Assembly (NCBI GenBank): GCA_966211955.1 | Contig: CBIHOF010000025.1 | Coordinates: 12,716-76,715, forward strand | Source of the DNA: Albitalea sp966211955 | GTDB taxonomy: Bacteria; Pseudomonadota; Gammaproteobacteria; Burkholderiales; Burkholderiaceae_C | Length of the DNA stretch: 64,000 bases | Direction: 5' to 3' | Shown: positions 16,346-25,613 of the stretch, piece by piece | How positions within the stretch are numbered: position 1 is the first letter of the stretch | Layout: every line of letters begins with the position of its first letter | Position numbers and translations under genes: made by a program | The notes under the pieces: generated by a model | What the model was told of the DNA's origin: nothing | Database searches by the model: none | What the model saw: the letters and a program-made list of their open reading frames with translations, nothing else

Positions 16346-17554
16346 CTATTCGTGCCGCAGCGCTTCGATGGGGTCGAGCCGGGCGGCGCGCCGCGCGGGA
16401 AAGTAGCCGAACACCACGCCGATGCCGGCCGAGAAGGCGAAGGCGACGACGTTGATCGCCGGATCGAAGACCAGGGGCAGGCCCAGCAGTGCGGCCAGTG
16501 CCGCGGATGCGGCCACGGCCATCAGCACGCCGGCCAGCCCACCCATCGAGGCGAGCACCACGGCCTCGATCAGGAACTGCAGCAGCACCTCGCGCTCCAG
16601 CGCACCAATGGCCAGGCGCACACCGATCTCGCGCGTTCGCTCCGTCACGCTGACCAACATGATGTTCATGATGCCGATGCCACCCACGAGCAGGCTCACG
16701 GCCGCCACCGCACCGAGCAGCAGGGTCATGATGCGCGTGGTGCCCGACAGCGTGTCGGCGATCTGCTGCGTATCGAGCACGTTGAAGTTGTTGTCATCGT
16801 GCTCGCCGAGCTTGCGGCGCTCGCGCAGCAGGCGTTCGAGGCTGGCTTTGACCACCTGCGAATCGCTGCCCTCGCGCATCGACACGAGCAGGGTGCCGAC
16901 GTTCTGGCTGCCGGTCAGGCGCCGCTGCACCGTGTGCAAGGGCAGCACCACCACGTCGTCCTGGTCCTGGCCCATGCCGGATTGGCCCTTGCCCGCGAGC
17001 ACGCCGATCACCTGGCACGAGAACTGGCGGATGCGCAGCTGCTCGGCCAGCGGGTCGGTGGCGCCGAAGAGTTCGCGCCGCACCGTCGCGCCGATCACGC
17101 ACACGGACGCCCCCGAGGCGATCTCCGCATCGGTGAAGCTGCGCCCGGCGGCAAGACGCCAATTGCCCGCGTCGAAATAGGCCTCGGTGGTGCCGACCAC
17201 GCCCGTGGCCCAGTTGCGCGAGCCATGGACCACGGTCACGCCCGTGTTGGTCGATGGCGCCACCGCGCGGACGCCGCCGATCTCGCGCGCAATGGCCAGT
17301 GCGTCGGTCTCCTTGAAGGGCGCCGAGCCGGCGGTGTCGCGGCCCGAGCCGAGCCGCTGGCCGGGGCGAACCATCAGCAGGTTGCTGCCGAGGCTCGAGA
17401 TCTGGTCCGACACCGCCTGCGTGGCACCACGCCCGAGCGTGACCATCGTGATCACCGCGGCCACGCCGATCACGATGCCCAGCGTGGTGAGAAACGAGCG
17501 CAGCAAATTGCGGCGGATCTCGCGAAACGACAGCCACAGCGTGTTGCGCCACAT
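16346..17554 (-). CDS. MacB-like ABC permease (FtsX/MacB_PCD)
   Basis: 402-residue permease. The N-terminal membrane helix (about 20-42, FLTTLGIVIGVAAVITMVTLG) is followed by a large periplasmic domain and three C-terminal helices in FtsX style (including LLLGAVAAVSLLVGGIGIMNIMLV), ending LDPIEALRHE. This is the membrane half of a MacB system with the ATPase on a separate chain. Its ATG overlaps the ATPase stop (17554). With MacA- and TolC-like neighbours it should form a tripartite pump that expels a substrate from the periplasm; the substrate is unknown. Confidence 0.9.
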   Translation of the reverse strand: MWRNTLWLSFREIRRNLLRSFLTTLGIVIGVAAVITMVTLGRGATQAVSDQISSLGSNLLMVRPGQRLGSGRDTAGSAPFKETDALAIAREIGGVRAVAPSTNTGVTVVHGSRNWATGVVGTTEAYFDAGNWRLAAGRSFTDAEIASGASVCVIGATVRRELFGATDPLAEQLRIRQFSCQVIGVLAGKGQSGMGQDQDDVVVLPLHTVQRRLTGSQNVGTLLVSMREGSDSQVVKASLERLLRERRKLGEHDDNNFNVLDTQQIADTLSGTTRIMTLLLGAVAAVSLLVGGIGIMNIMLVSVTERTREIGVRLAIGALEREVLLQFLIEAVVLASMGGLAGVLMAVAASAALAALLGLPLVFDPAINVVAFAFSAGIGVVFGYFPARRAARLDPIEALRHE

Positions 17555-18291
17555 CACGCCACTCCGGCCAGCGCGATCGCCTGCGCCCCGGCGCTGCGCG
17601 TGTCGCTGTCGATGCGCCCATCGACGAACCTCACCGTGCGGCGAGCGTAGGCCGCCATGTCGGCTTCGTGCGTCACCATGATCACGGTGATGCCGCGCTC
17701 GCGGTTGAGCGCGCTCAGCAGCTCCATGATCTCGCGGCTGCGCACGGTGTCCAGGTTGCCGGTGGGTTCGTCGGCGAGCAGCACGGTGGGCCGCGTCGCG
17801 ATGGCGCGGGCGATGGCCGCGCGCTGCTGCTGGCCGCCCGACAGCTCGGCCGGCGTGTGCCGCTCCCAACCCGCGAGTCCGACCGAGCCGAGCGCCTCGC
17901 GCGCCATGGCGGCGCGCGTTGCCGCAGGCTCGCCGCGATACAGCAGCGGCAGCTCGACGTTTTCTTGCGCCGAGGTGCGCGGCAGCAGGTTGAAGCCCTG
18001 GAAGACGAAGCCGAGGTGCTTGCGCCGCAACCGTGCGCGCTGGTCGCGGCTGAGCCGTTGCACGGCCACGCCCTGGAACAGGTACTCGCCCTCGGACGGG
18101 GAGTCCAGGCAGCCGATGATGTTCATGACCGTCGACTTGCCCGAGCCGCTGGGCCCCATCACGGCGACGAAGTCTCCGGCGGCGACGTCCAGGTCCACCT
18201 GCCGCAGTGCATGCACGGCGGCCTGTCCCTGCCCATAGACCTTGCTCACTCCGCGCAGGCGGATCAAAGGTGGAGCGAGCGGCGGGCTCAT
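17554..18291 (-). CDS. MacB/LolD-type ABC transporter ATPase
   Basis: 245-residue ATPase. Walker A GPSGSGKST, Q-loop GFVFQGFNLLP, ABC signature LSGGQQQRAAIARA, Walker B VLLADEPTGNLD and the switch His in IMVTHEAD are all intact. The ATG at 18289-18291 was chosen over a much longer open frame because it overlaps the macA stop by 4 bp and gives the usual family length. It energises the neighbouring permease. Confidence 0.92.
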   Translation of the reverse strand: MSPPLAPPLIRLRGVSKVYGQGQAAVHALRQVDLDVAAGDFVAVMGPSGSGKSTVMNIIGCLDSPSEGEYLFQGVAVQRLSRDQRARLRRKHLGFVFQGFNLLPRTSAQENVELPLLYRGEPAATRAAMAREALGSVGLAGWERHTPAELSGGQQQRAAIARAIATRPTVLLADEPTGNLDTVRSREIMELLSALNRERGITVIMVTHEADMAAYARRTVRFVDGRIDSDTRSAGAQAIALAGVA

Positions 18292-19610
18292 CGCGCGCTC
18301 GCAGCCTGGTCCACGATGACAGGCATGCCAGGGGTCAGCTCCACGCTCGTCACCTCGGTGAAGCGGCCATCGGTGGCGCCGGGTGTGACCGCGACCGGCT
18401 TGGGCACGCCATCGGCCAGCAGCCACACCTGCCGCGACGCCGCGGTGTTCGTGCCGACGCGGCGCGTGCCCTGGCGAGGCATGCGCGGGACCAGCTTGGA
18501 CACGACGCCGCCGCTTGCCGCCGGCTCGCTCGCCTGCGTGGACGACGGCGCGAAGCGCAGCGCCGCGTTGGGCACGAGCAGCACGCCGTCGCGTTCGTTG
18601 GCGGTGATCACCGCGGTCGCCGTCATGCCTGGGCGCAGGCTGAGGTCGGCGTTGTTCACGTCCAGCTCGGCGAGGAAGGTGACCACGTTGTCCTTGGTGG
18701 TCGCACCGTAGCCGACGCGCGTGACCGTGGCCGGGTAGTTGCGGCCCGGCCATGCGCTCACGGTGAACTGCGCGCGCTGGCCGTCGTGCACCTGGCTCAC
18801 GTCGGCTTCATCGACGTTGACCTGCAGCTTCATCTTCGTGAGGTCCTCGGCCAGGGTCAGCAGCGTGACGGCCTGCAAGGACGCGGCCACCGCGTTGCCC
18901 GGCTCCACCGAGCGCGAGAGCACCACGCCGTCGATCGGAGAGCGGATGGCGGCCTTGCGCAGGTTGGTCTCATCCACGCTCAGCGCCGCCCGCGCATCGG
19001 CCACCCCGGCCCGCATGCTGGCCTCGTCCGCGCGGGCCCTGGCCACGCTTGCTCGCGCGGCATCGAGTTCGGTCTGCGAGGGCACCCTGCCGCCGCTCAG
19101 CCGCAGCACATCTTCGAGCCTGGCCAGCTGGCCGAGCGATTCATCGACCGTGGCGGCGGCCTGCTGCACCCGCGCCTGCGCCACTTGCAGGGTGGCCCGT
19201 GTGCGCCTGACCTGGTCGGCCAGCTTGGCCGTGTCCAGCTGCACGAGCAACTGGCCGGCCTTGACCTTGTCGTTCACGTCGACCTCGACGCGCGCCACGG
19301 TGCCGGAGAGTTCGCTGCCGATGTCCACCTTGTTGGTGGGTTGCAGCGTGCCGTTGGCGGTCACCGTCACGCTCAGGTGGCCGCGCGTCGCGGGCTCGGT
19401 GATGTAGCGGGGTTGGGCGGCCTCTTGTCGCGCCGCCTGCCAGCGCCACAGGCCAAAGGCGGCGGCGAGCAGCACGGCGACGAGCAGCCAGGTCGATGGC
19501 CGCTTCCACCAGGCGGGGGGCGCGGTGTCGGCGCCGAGCAGGTCATCGATCGACGCTGGCTCGGGCAGCGCCGGTGACGCATCGGGGGTGGGGCGGGCGA
19601 GTGCGCTCAT
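18288..19610 (-). CDS. MacA-like periplasmic adaptor (HlyD family)
   Basis: 440-residue membrane fusion protein. A short cytoplasmic N-terminus, one membrane helix (about 40-57, TWLLVAVLLAAAFGLW), a biotinyl-lipoyl-like barrel (GTLQPTNKVDIGSELSGTVA), a coiled-coil hairpin (about 115-210) and beta-barrel regions follow in the normal order. It bridges the inner-membrane pump and the outer-membrane channel. Both ends overlap neighbours (ATPase downstream, NodT upstream), so the pump genes are translationally coupled. Confidence 0.9.
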   Translation of the reverse strand: MSALARPTPDASPALPEPASIDDLLGADTAPPAWWKRPSTWLLVAVLLAAAFGLWRWQAARQEAAQPRYITEPATRGHLSVTVTANGTLQPTNKVDIGSELSGTVARVEVDVNDKVKAGQLLVQLDTAKLADQVRRTRATLQVAQARVQQAAATVDESLGQLARLEDVLRLSGGRVPSQTELDAARASVARARADEASMRAGVADARAALSVDETNLRKAAIRSPIDGVVLSRSVEPGNAVAASLQAVTLLTLAEDLTKMKLQVNVDEADVSQVHDGQRAQFTVSAWPGRNYPATVTRVGYGATTKDNVVTFLAELDVNNADLSLRPGMTATAVITANERDGVLLVPNAALRFAPSSTQASEPAASGGVVSKLVPRMPRQGTRRVGTNTAASRQVWLLADGVPKPVAVTPGATDGRFTEVTSVELTPGMPVIVDQAASAR

Positions 19611-21028
19611 CAGGGTCTTTCAGCGAGCGGCTTCCAGCCACCGCCCAGCGCCTTGAACAGCCGGACGTGGCCGATCGCGAGCTCGGCGCGCGTGGTGGTT
19701 TCCGCATCCAGTGCGCTCAGCAGCGTGCGTTGCGTGTCCAGCACGATCTGGAAGTCGATGAGCCCGGCGGCATGGCGATGGTTGGCGAGCAGCGCGGCGT
19801 TCTGCGCGGCGTCGGCCGCCACGTGCAGGGCGGCGAGCCGGTCTCGCGAGGCCGCGAGGCCGGCCAGCAAGTCTTCGACCTCCTGCAGCGCCAGCAGGCT
19901 GCTCGCGTCGTAGGCGGCCAGGGCGGCTTCGAACTGGGCCTCCTGCCCGTGCACCTGTGCGCGTCGCGTTCCGCCGTCCAGCAAGGGAAGGTTGGTGCTG
20001 CCGATCAGCGCACGGGCCGCGCTGCCGCCGAGCGAGCCGACGGACATCGCCTTCCATGCGAGCGAGCTTTGCAAGAGGAAGCTCGGCAGATGGCTCGCTC
20101 CGGCCTGCGAGACGCGCGCTGCGGCCGCATCCACGGCCATCTCCGCGGCGCGAACGTCAGGGCGCTGCCTCAGGGTCTTGGCAGGAATGTCCAGGGCGAG
20201 GTCCGGCGGTGCGATGGGAATCTCTGTCGGCTCGGCGAGGCGCTCGCGCCAGGCCAGCGGCAGGTCGCCCGCCAGCACGGCCAGCGCGTCGGAGGTCTGC
20301 ACCACCGATGCGGCCAAGGTGGGCAGCAGGGCCTGCAACTGTGCGAGTGCTGCGCGCGATTGCTCGACCTCCAGCGCCGAGGCCAGGCCCGCCTTCGCGC
20401 GCCATCGCGTGATCTCGTCAGTCTGCGTCTGCGCCTGAAGCAGGTCTGCGGCGAGCTTGAGCCGGGCCTGCCCGGCGCGCAGCTGCACATACGCGCTGCC
20501 GACTTCCGCGGCAATGGAGACGCGCGTGGCAGCCATCGCCAGGTCGCTGGACTGGAGGTCGGCACTCGCGGCTTGCGCACCTCGGCGCGCGGAGCCGAAG
20601 AGGTCCAGGTCCCAGCCGGCCAGCAGCGAGCCCTGGGCCGTGCGGCTGGTGCTGGACGAGGTGTCCGCGCTGTTGCGCTGCGCCGAGACGCTGGCCGACA
20701 GCACGGGGCGCAGGCCTGCGAGCGCCAGTTCGCGCGCGGCGCGCGACTGTGCGAGCCGTGCCTGCGCGATGCGCACGTCGGTGTTGCGGTCCAGGGCGCG
20801 GGTGATGAGCTCGGTGAGCGTCGGGTCGTGGAAGCCCTGCCACCAGTCAGCGAGGTCGATGGGCGCGGCCCCGGACGGCGCGACGGACCACGAGAGCGGC
20901 GGTGTGATGCCCGCGGGGCGAGGCGGCAAGGGGGGTGCCGCGCAAGCGCTCAGGGCAAGCGCGACGGCACCCAGGGTTGCGCGCGCACATCTGCCCCAGC
21001 GGGCAGCTCGGACGATGTCACGATCCAT
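19610..21028 (-). CDS. NodT/TolC-type outer-membrane efflux lipoprotein
   Basis: 472-residue outer-membrane factor. The N-terminal signal ends in a lipobox (ALALSACAAP), so it is lipid-anchored as in NodT/OprM proteins. Two repeats of the OEP fold are visible, each with a long helical pair; WWQGFHDPTLTEL is the usual first-repeat motif. The gene overlaps the CBS gene by 11 bp and macA by a TGATG junction. It gives the tripartite pump its exit duct. Confidence 0.9.
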   Translation of the reverse strand: MDRDIVRAARWGRCARATLGAVALALSACAAPPLPPRPAGITPPLSWSVAPSGAAPIDLADWWQGFHDPTLTELITRALDRNTDVRIAQARLAQSRAARELALAGLRPVLSASVSAQRNSADTSSSTSRTAQGSLLAGWDLDLFGSARRGAQAASADLQSSDLAMAATRVSIAAEVGSAYVQLRAGQARLKLAADLLQAQTQTDEITRWRAKAGLASALEVEQSRAALAQLQALLPTLAASVVQTSDALAVLAGDLPLAWRERLAEPTEIPIAPPDLALDIPAKTLRQRPDVRAAEMAVDAAAARVSQAGASHLPSFLLQSSLAWKAMSVGSLGGSAARALIGSTNLPLLDGGTRRAQVHGQEAQFEAALAAYDASSLLALQEVEDLLAGLAASRDRLAALHVAADAAQNAALLANHRHAAGLIDFQIVLDTQRTLLSALDAETTTRAELAIGHVRLFKALGGGWKPLAERP

Positions 21029-21410
21029 GCCCGTCTACAACGTACCGGCCCACGAAATCCAGCGCCGACACCACGCCTCGCAGGGTCTGCCCTTGCATGA
21101 CCACCACGTGGTGGATGTGGTGGCGCACCATCAGGCGGGCCACCTCGGCGACGCTCGCGTCCGGGCTCACCGAGATGGGCTTGTAGGTGCACAGCTGCCA
21201 GGCCATCACATGCTGCGGGTCTCGCTGCTGCGCATGGAACTGGAGCAGGTCCGTCGCGCTGATGACGCCGAGCACCGGGCCGCCCGGTTCTAGCACCGGA
21301 ACCCAGGACAGCTCGTTGTCCTTCAGCAGCTTCTCGACGGCTGTGACGGTGTCGTCCATGCTGGCCGTGCGGACGTTCGTGTGCATCAAGGAAGAGATGG
21401 TGGTGCTCAT
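21018..21410 (-). CDS. CBS-domain pair protein
   Basis: 130-residue protein consisting of two CBS motifs (about 6-60 and 72-128), with no catalytic domain. The second contains VAEVARLMVRHHIHHVVVMQ and GVVSALDFVGRYV. Stand-alone CBS pairs bind adenine nucleotides and report energy state; mycobacterial Hrp1 in the DosR regulon is such a protein. It lies 31 bp after ppsA and overlaps the efflux channel gene. The partner it regulates is not evident; the adjacent PEP synthase is a candidate. Confidence 0.85.
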   Translation of the reverse strand: MSTTISSLMHTNVRTASMDDTVTAVEKLLKDNELSWVPVLEPGGPVLGVISATDLLQFHAQQRDPQHVMAWQLCTYKPISVSPDASVAEVARLMVRHHIHHVVVMQGQTLRGVVSALDFVGRYVVDGHGS

Positions 21411-21441
21411 GGCGTTTGCATCCTGAAGTGGGTGGGTGGGG

Positions 21442-23865
21442 TCAGGCGCGTGGTTCGCGGCCGAGCTTGCGTTCGAGTTCGAGGATGTCGCGGGTGGTCT
21501 TGAGCAGCGTGTCCGGCGTGAGGCTGATCGAGTCGATCCCCAGCTCCACCAGGTAGCGCGCCATCTCCGGGTAGTCGGACGGCGCCTGGCCGCAGATGCC
21601 GCAATGGCGGCCATTGCGCTTCGCGCCCTCGACGGTCTGGCGGATGAGCGTCTTCACGCCGTCGTCGCGCTCGTCGTAGTCGAAGGCCACGATCTCGGAA
21701 TCGCGGTCCACGCCAAGCGTGAGCTGCGTCAGGTCGTTGCTGCCGATGGAGAAGCCGTCGAACAGGCGCGCAAACGCATCGATCTGGATCACGTTGTTCG
21801 GGATCTCGCACATCACGTAGATCTCCAGCCCGTCGCGGCCGCGCTCCAGCCCGTGCGAGGCCATGGCCTTGAGCACGCCTTCGGCTTCCTGCACGCGCCG
21901 GCAGAAGGGGATCATCAGCTTCACGTTGGTGAGGCCCATGTCGTCGCGCACGCGCTTCATGGCCTTGCACTCCAGCGCGAAGCCATCCGCATAGGCAGGG
22001 TGGGCATAGCGCGCCGCGCCGCGAAAGCCGATCATCGGGTTGGCCTCCTGCGGTTCGAACCAGCGCCCGCCGACCAGGCTCGCGTATTCGTTGGTCTTGA
22101 AGTCTGACATGCGCACGATGACCGGGCGCGGATAGAACGCCGCCGCGATGGTGCCCACGCCCTCTGCCAGCTGCTGGACGAAGTAGTCCGCCGGCGACGC
22201 GTAGCCATGCGTGAGCTTGTCGATCTGTGCACGCACGCCGGCGTCGTCGATCCTCTCCGGGTGCACGAGCGCCATCGGGTGCACCTTGATGTGCTCGGCC
22301 ACGATGAACTCCATGCGCGCGAGGCCGACGCCATCGTTCGGGATCATCGAGGTCTGGAAGGCCACATCCGGGTTGCCGAGGTTCACCATCAGCCGCGTGC
22401 GCGGCCGTGCCATGGTGGACACGTCGGTGCTCGTCTTCGTGAAGCCGATGGCGCCTTCGTAGACGCGGCCGGTGGCGCCCTCGGCGCATGACACGGTCAC
22501 GATGTCGCCGGTGCGCAGCGTGCGCGTGGCGCTGTCGCAGCCCACCACGGCCGGGATGCCCAGTTCACGCGCCACGATGGCGGCGTGGCAGGTGCGGCCA
22601 CCGCGGTTGGTCACGACGGCGGCCGCGATCTTCATGACCGTGCCCCAATCGGGCATGGTGGTGTCCGCCACCAGTACCTCGCCGGGCTTGAACTCGTTGA
22701 GCTGCGACACGTCGCCGATCACGCGAACGCTGCCGCTGACCACGCTCGACCCGACGGCCCGGCCACTCGCCTTCACCGTGCTCCTGCCATCCAGGCGGTA
22801 TTCGTCGACCAGGGTCAGTGGCTTGCCGGACGCGACCGTCTCCGGCCTTGCCTGCACGATGTAGAGCTGGCCGTCGATGCCGTCCTTGGCCCACTCCACG
22901 TCCATCGGTGTCGGTTGCCCGGCCTCGCGGCTGTAGTGCTCTTCGATGCGCAGCGCGGCATCCGCGAGCGACAGCACTTCCTCGTCGTTGAGGCAAAAGC
23001 GCTGCTGATCTTCCGGCGCGGTCGGCACGTTGCGCGTGGTGTCGCGCCCTGCGGTGCGGGCGTACACCATGCGGATCTCTTTGCCGCCGAGCTTGCGGCG
23101 CAGCACCGTGCGGTGACCCTGTTTCAGCGTGGGCTTGAAGACGTAGAACTCGTCGGGATCCACGGTGCCTTGAACCACGTTCTCGCCGAGGCCGTAGGCG
23201 CCGGTGATGAAGACCGCGTCGCGAAAACCCGATTCGGTGTCCAGCGTGAAGATGACGCCGCTCGATGCGCGGTCCGAGCGCACCATCTTCATCACGCCCA
23301 CCGACTGGTACACCTTGAAGTGGTCGAAGCCCTTGTCCACCCGGTAGCTGATGGCGCGGTCCTTGAAGAGGCTCGCGAAACACAGGCGCACGGCGTCGAG
23401 CAGCCGCGTGCTGCCCGCGACGTTCAGGAAGGTTTCGTGCTGGCCGGCAAAGCTCGCGCCGGGCAGGTCTTCGGCCGTGGCCGAGCTGCGCACCGCCACC
23501 GTGAGCTGCGGGCCGTACTGCGCGAGCAGCTTGGCATGCGCGTCGAGAATCTGCTGCGCCATGTCGGGCGGAATGGGTGCGGCCATGACGATCTCGCGCG
23601 CGGCCTGGGCGCGGTGCGCCAGGTCGTCCACGTCGCGGGCATCGAGCCCGTCGAGTGCGCGGTGCAACGGGGCCCAGGCGTCGGCCTGGTCGAGCATGTA
23701 GCGGTAGCCCTCGGCGGTGATGGCGAAGCCGTTGGGCACCTTCACGTCGGCACTCGCCAGGCGGCTCACCATCTCGCCGAGCGACGCGTTCTTGCCGCCC
23801 ACGGAGGCGACGTCCTTCGAGCCGACCTCGGAGAACCAGCGGATGTACGTCGGTGCCTTGCTCAT
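21442..23865 (-). CDS. ppsA: Phosphoenolpyruvate synthase
   Basis: 807-residue PEP synthase (pyruvate, water dikinase), the usual length. The N-terminal nucleotide-binding domain contains VGGKNASLGEM and SSATAEDLPGASFAGQ; the central phospho-histidine site is in GGRTCHAAIVARELGIPAV; the C-terminal PEP/pyruvate barrel includes the SIGSNDLTQLTLG and CGQAPSDYP motifs. It converts pyruvate to PEP with ATP for gluconeogenesis. The ATG (GAGGAGA upstream) overlaps the stop of the sugar-type ABC ATPase by 4 bp. An FNR-like box (23925-23938) with TAGGCT lies just upstream, inside that ATPase's coding end. Confidence 0.95.
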   Translation of the reverse strand: MSKAPTYIRWFSEVGSKDVASVGGKNASLGEMVSRLASADVKVPNGFAITAEGYRYMLDQADAWAPLHRALDGLDARDVDDLAHRAQAAREIVMAAPIPPDMAQQILDAHAKLLAQYGPQLTVAVRSSATAEDLPGASFAGQHETFLNVAGSTRLLDAVRLCFASLFKDRAISYRVDKGFDHFKVYQSVGVMKMVRSDRASSGVIFTLDTESGFRDAVFITGAYGLGENVVQGTVDPDEFYVFKPTLKQGHRTVLRRKLGGKEIRMVYARTAGRDTTRNVPTAPEDQQRFCLNDEEVLSLADAALRIEEHYSREAGQPTPMDVEWAKDGIDGQLYIVQARPETVASGKPLTLVDEYRLDGRSTVKASGRAVGSSVVSGSVRVIGDVSQLNEFKPGEVLVADTTMPDWGTVMKIAAAVVTNRGGRTCHAAIVARELGIPAVVGCDSATRTLRTGDIVTVSCAEGATGRVYEGAIGFTKTSTDVSTMARPRTRLMVNLGNPDVAFQTSMIPNDGVGLARMEFIVAEHIKVHPMALVHPERIDDAGVRAQIDKLTHGYASPADYFVQQLAEGVGTIAAAFYPRPVIVRMSDFKTNEYASLVGGRWFEPQEANPMIGFRGAARYAHPAYADGFALECKAMKRVRDDMGLTNVKLMIPFCRRVQEAEGVLKAMASHGLERGRDGLEIYVMCEIPNNVIQIDAFARLFDGFSIGSNDLTQLTLGVDRDSEIVAFDYDERDDGVKTLIRQTVEGAKRNGRHCGICGQAPSDYPEMARYLVELGIDSISLTPDTLLKTTRDILELERKLGREPRA

Positions 23866-25013
23866 GCGGATGTCTCCTCGGTCGTTCGATTCTGCAAGCC
23901 TAGGGACGCAGTGGCCGCATCGGCTTGATCTGCCGCAAGCGCGGGCGACAGGCGGCGCCCGCTCGTCGTGTCGAACACATGGATGCGTGCGAGCGGCCAG
24001 GCGAGCGACACCGTTTCGTGCGGCGACACCGCCAGGCGCTGGTGCACGCGCACGCAGATCAGCTCGTCGCCGACCTTGCCGTAGAGGTTGGTCTCGTCGC
24101 CCGTGGGCTCGACGATGTCGATGCGCAGCTTGACCGGGCCTTGCACGGCCGGCGCGAGGTGCTCGGGCCGCACGCCGAGCGTGATCGGCTGGTCAGGAGC
24201 GAGATCGAGCCCCGGCGGCAGCGGAAAGATGCCGCCATCCGTGCTCACGAGTTCAGCAACGCCGGCGGATGCGCGCGCCGCGCCCTTGACGAAGTTCATC
24301 GCCGGCGAGCCGATGAAGCCCGCCACGAAGAGGTTGACTGGCCGGTCGTACAGCTCCACAGGCGTGCCCACCTGCTCGATGACCCCGCGGTTCATCACCA
24401 CGATGCGGTCGGCCAGCGTCATGGCTTCCACCTGGTCATGCGTGACGTACACGACGGTCTGGTGCAGCCGCTGGTGCAGTGCCTTGAGTTCCGCGCGCAT
24501 CTGCACCCGCAGCTTGGCGTCCAGGTTGGACAGCGGCTCGTCGAAGAGGAACACCGCCGGCTCGCGCACCATGGCGCGGCCCATGGCCACGCGCTGCCGT
24601 TGGCCTCCCGACAGCTGGCCGGGCTTGCGGTCGAGCAGGTCTTCGATGTGCAGCATGTCCGACACGCGCTTGACCGCCGCGGCCTGCGCCGCCTTGGACT
24701 CCTTGCGGATCTCCATGCCGAAGGTGATGTTGCGCCGCACCGTCATGTTCGGGTACAGCGCGTAGGCCTGGAACACCATCGCGATGTCGCGGTCCTTGGG
24801 CGGCAGGTCGTTGACCACCTCGTCGCCGATGCAGACCTCGCCGCTCGTCACGTCCTCCAGGCCGGCGATGCAGTTGAGCAAGGTGGACTTGCCGCAGCCC
24901 GAAGGCCCGACCATGACGATGAACTCGCCGTCGGCGATGTCCAGGTCCACGTCGCGCAGGACGACGTTGTTCTCGAACTGCTTGCACAGCTTGTGCAGGC
25001 TGACTGAGGCCAT
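23862..25013 (-). CDS. Sugar-type ABC transporter ATPase (UgpC/MalK-like)
   Basis: 383-residue ATPase. Walker A GPSGCGKST, Q-loop MVFQAYALYPNM, signature LSGGQRQRVAMGRA, Walker B VFLFDEPLSNLDAKLR and a C-terminal TOBE/OB domain (LGVRPEHL) are present, typical of MalK/UgpC. The last 30 or so residues (after DTTSGRR) look like an extension and contain the ppsA promoter. No sugar permease or binding-protein gene is nearby, so the ATPase may serve components encoded elsewhere. The box at 25080-25093 stands upstream. It heads an operon running to the patatin gene. Confidence 0.88.
   Translation of the reverse strand: MASVSLHKLCKQFENNVVLRDVDLDIADGEFIVMVGPSGCGKSTLLNCIAGLEDVTSGEVCIGDEVVNDLPPKDRDIAMVFQAYALYPNMTVRRNITFGMEIRKESKAAQAAAVKRVSDMLHIEDLLDRKPGQLSGGQRQRVAMGRAMVREPAVFLFDEPLSNLDAKLRVQMRAELKALHQRLHQTVVYVTHDQVEAMTLADRIVVMNRGVIEQVGTPVELYDRPVNLFVAGFIGSPAMNFVKGAARASAGVAELVSTDGGIFPLPPGLDLAPDQPITLGVRPEHLAPAVQGPVKLRIDIVEPTGDETNLYGKVGDELICVRVHQRLAVSPHETVSLAWPLARIHVFDTTSGRRLSPALAADQADAATASLGLQNRTTEETSA
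23925..23938 (-). promoter_or_regulatory. FNR-like box upstream of ppsA, inside ABC ATPase gene
   Basis: TTGATctgcCGCAA; TAGGCT (23897-23902) follows on the minus strand after 22 bp, predicting a start near 23890 and a 25-nt ppsA leader. It overlaps the 3' coding end of the ATPase gene. Confidence 0.55.
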
Positions 25014-25079
25014 GGAAGATTCCCTTCGTGAGTCCCCTTCGTGGTGCGGCCCATTGGACGCCGACGCCGGCCTTCGGGT

Positions 25080-25093
25080 TTGCGCGGGATCAA
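25080..25093. promoter_or_regulatory. Shared FNR-like box between ABC ATPase and CBS gene
   Basis: TTGCGcgggATCAA between divergent genes. On the minus strand TCCAAT (25053-25058) follows after 21 bp (start near 25045, 32-nt leader); on the plus strand CATCGT (25116-25121) follows after 22 bp (start near 25128, 24-nt leader). One palindrome may serve both. Confidence 0.55.
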
Positions 25094-25151
25094 GCCGCTT
25101 GCAGCTGGCTCGGCGCATCGTTGCCCCATGTCGTCATGAAAGGCCAGTGCC

Positions 25152-25613
25152 ATGCGTATCGGGGAAATCTGCTCACGCGAAGTCGTGAGCTGCAAGGCGG
25201 ATTGCAGCGCCTTCGAGCTTGCGCGCCTGATGCGCGACGAGCACGTCGGTAGCGTGATCGTGGTGAACGACAGCGACGGCCAGGACGTGCCCGTGGGCAT
25301 CGTCACCGACCGCGACCTGGTGATCCAGGTGCTCGCGACCGAGGTGGACCCGCAATCCGTGACGGCGGGCGACATGATGAAACCGGTGTGCACCGTGCTC
25401 GAGTCCGAGGTGGTGTACGACGCCATCTGGACCATGCGCCGCGCCGGCGCGCGCCGGCTGCCGGTGGTCGACGGCAGCAATTCGCTCTTCGGCATCGTGT
25501 CGGCGGACGACCTGTCGCAGTTTCTCGCCGCGGAGTTGACCGAGCTCTCGCGGATTTCGCCGCAGCAGCGGCGCACAGAAGCGGATTTGTTCGCGGCCTC
25601 AGGTGAGCGTTGA
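25152..25613 (+). CDS. CBS-domain pair protein
   Basis: 153-residue stand-alone CBS pair. The first motif (ELARLMRDEHVGSVIVV, GIVTDRDLVIQVL) and the second (DAIWTMRRAGARRLPVV, GIVSADDLSQFL) are complete; a short charged tail follows. The ATG at 25152 is preceded by AAAGG. It probably senses AMP/ATP or related ligands. It ends 15 bp inside the convergent phosphofructokinase gene. Confidence 0.87.
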   Translation: MRIGEICSREVVSCKADCSAFELARLMRDEHVGSVIVVNDSDGQDVPVGIVTDRDLVIQVLATEVDPQSVTAGDMMKPVCTVLESEVVYDAIWTMRRAGARRLPVVDGSNSLFGIVSADDLSQFLAAELTELSRISPQQRRTEADLFAASGER

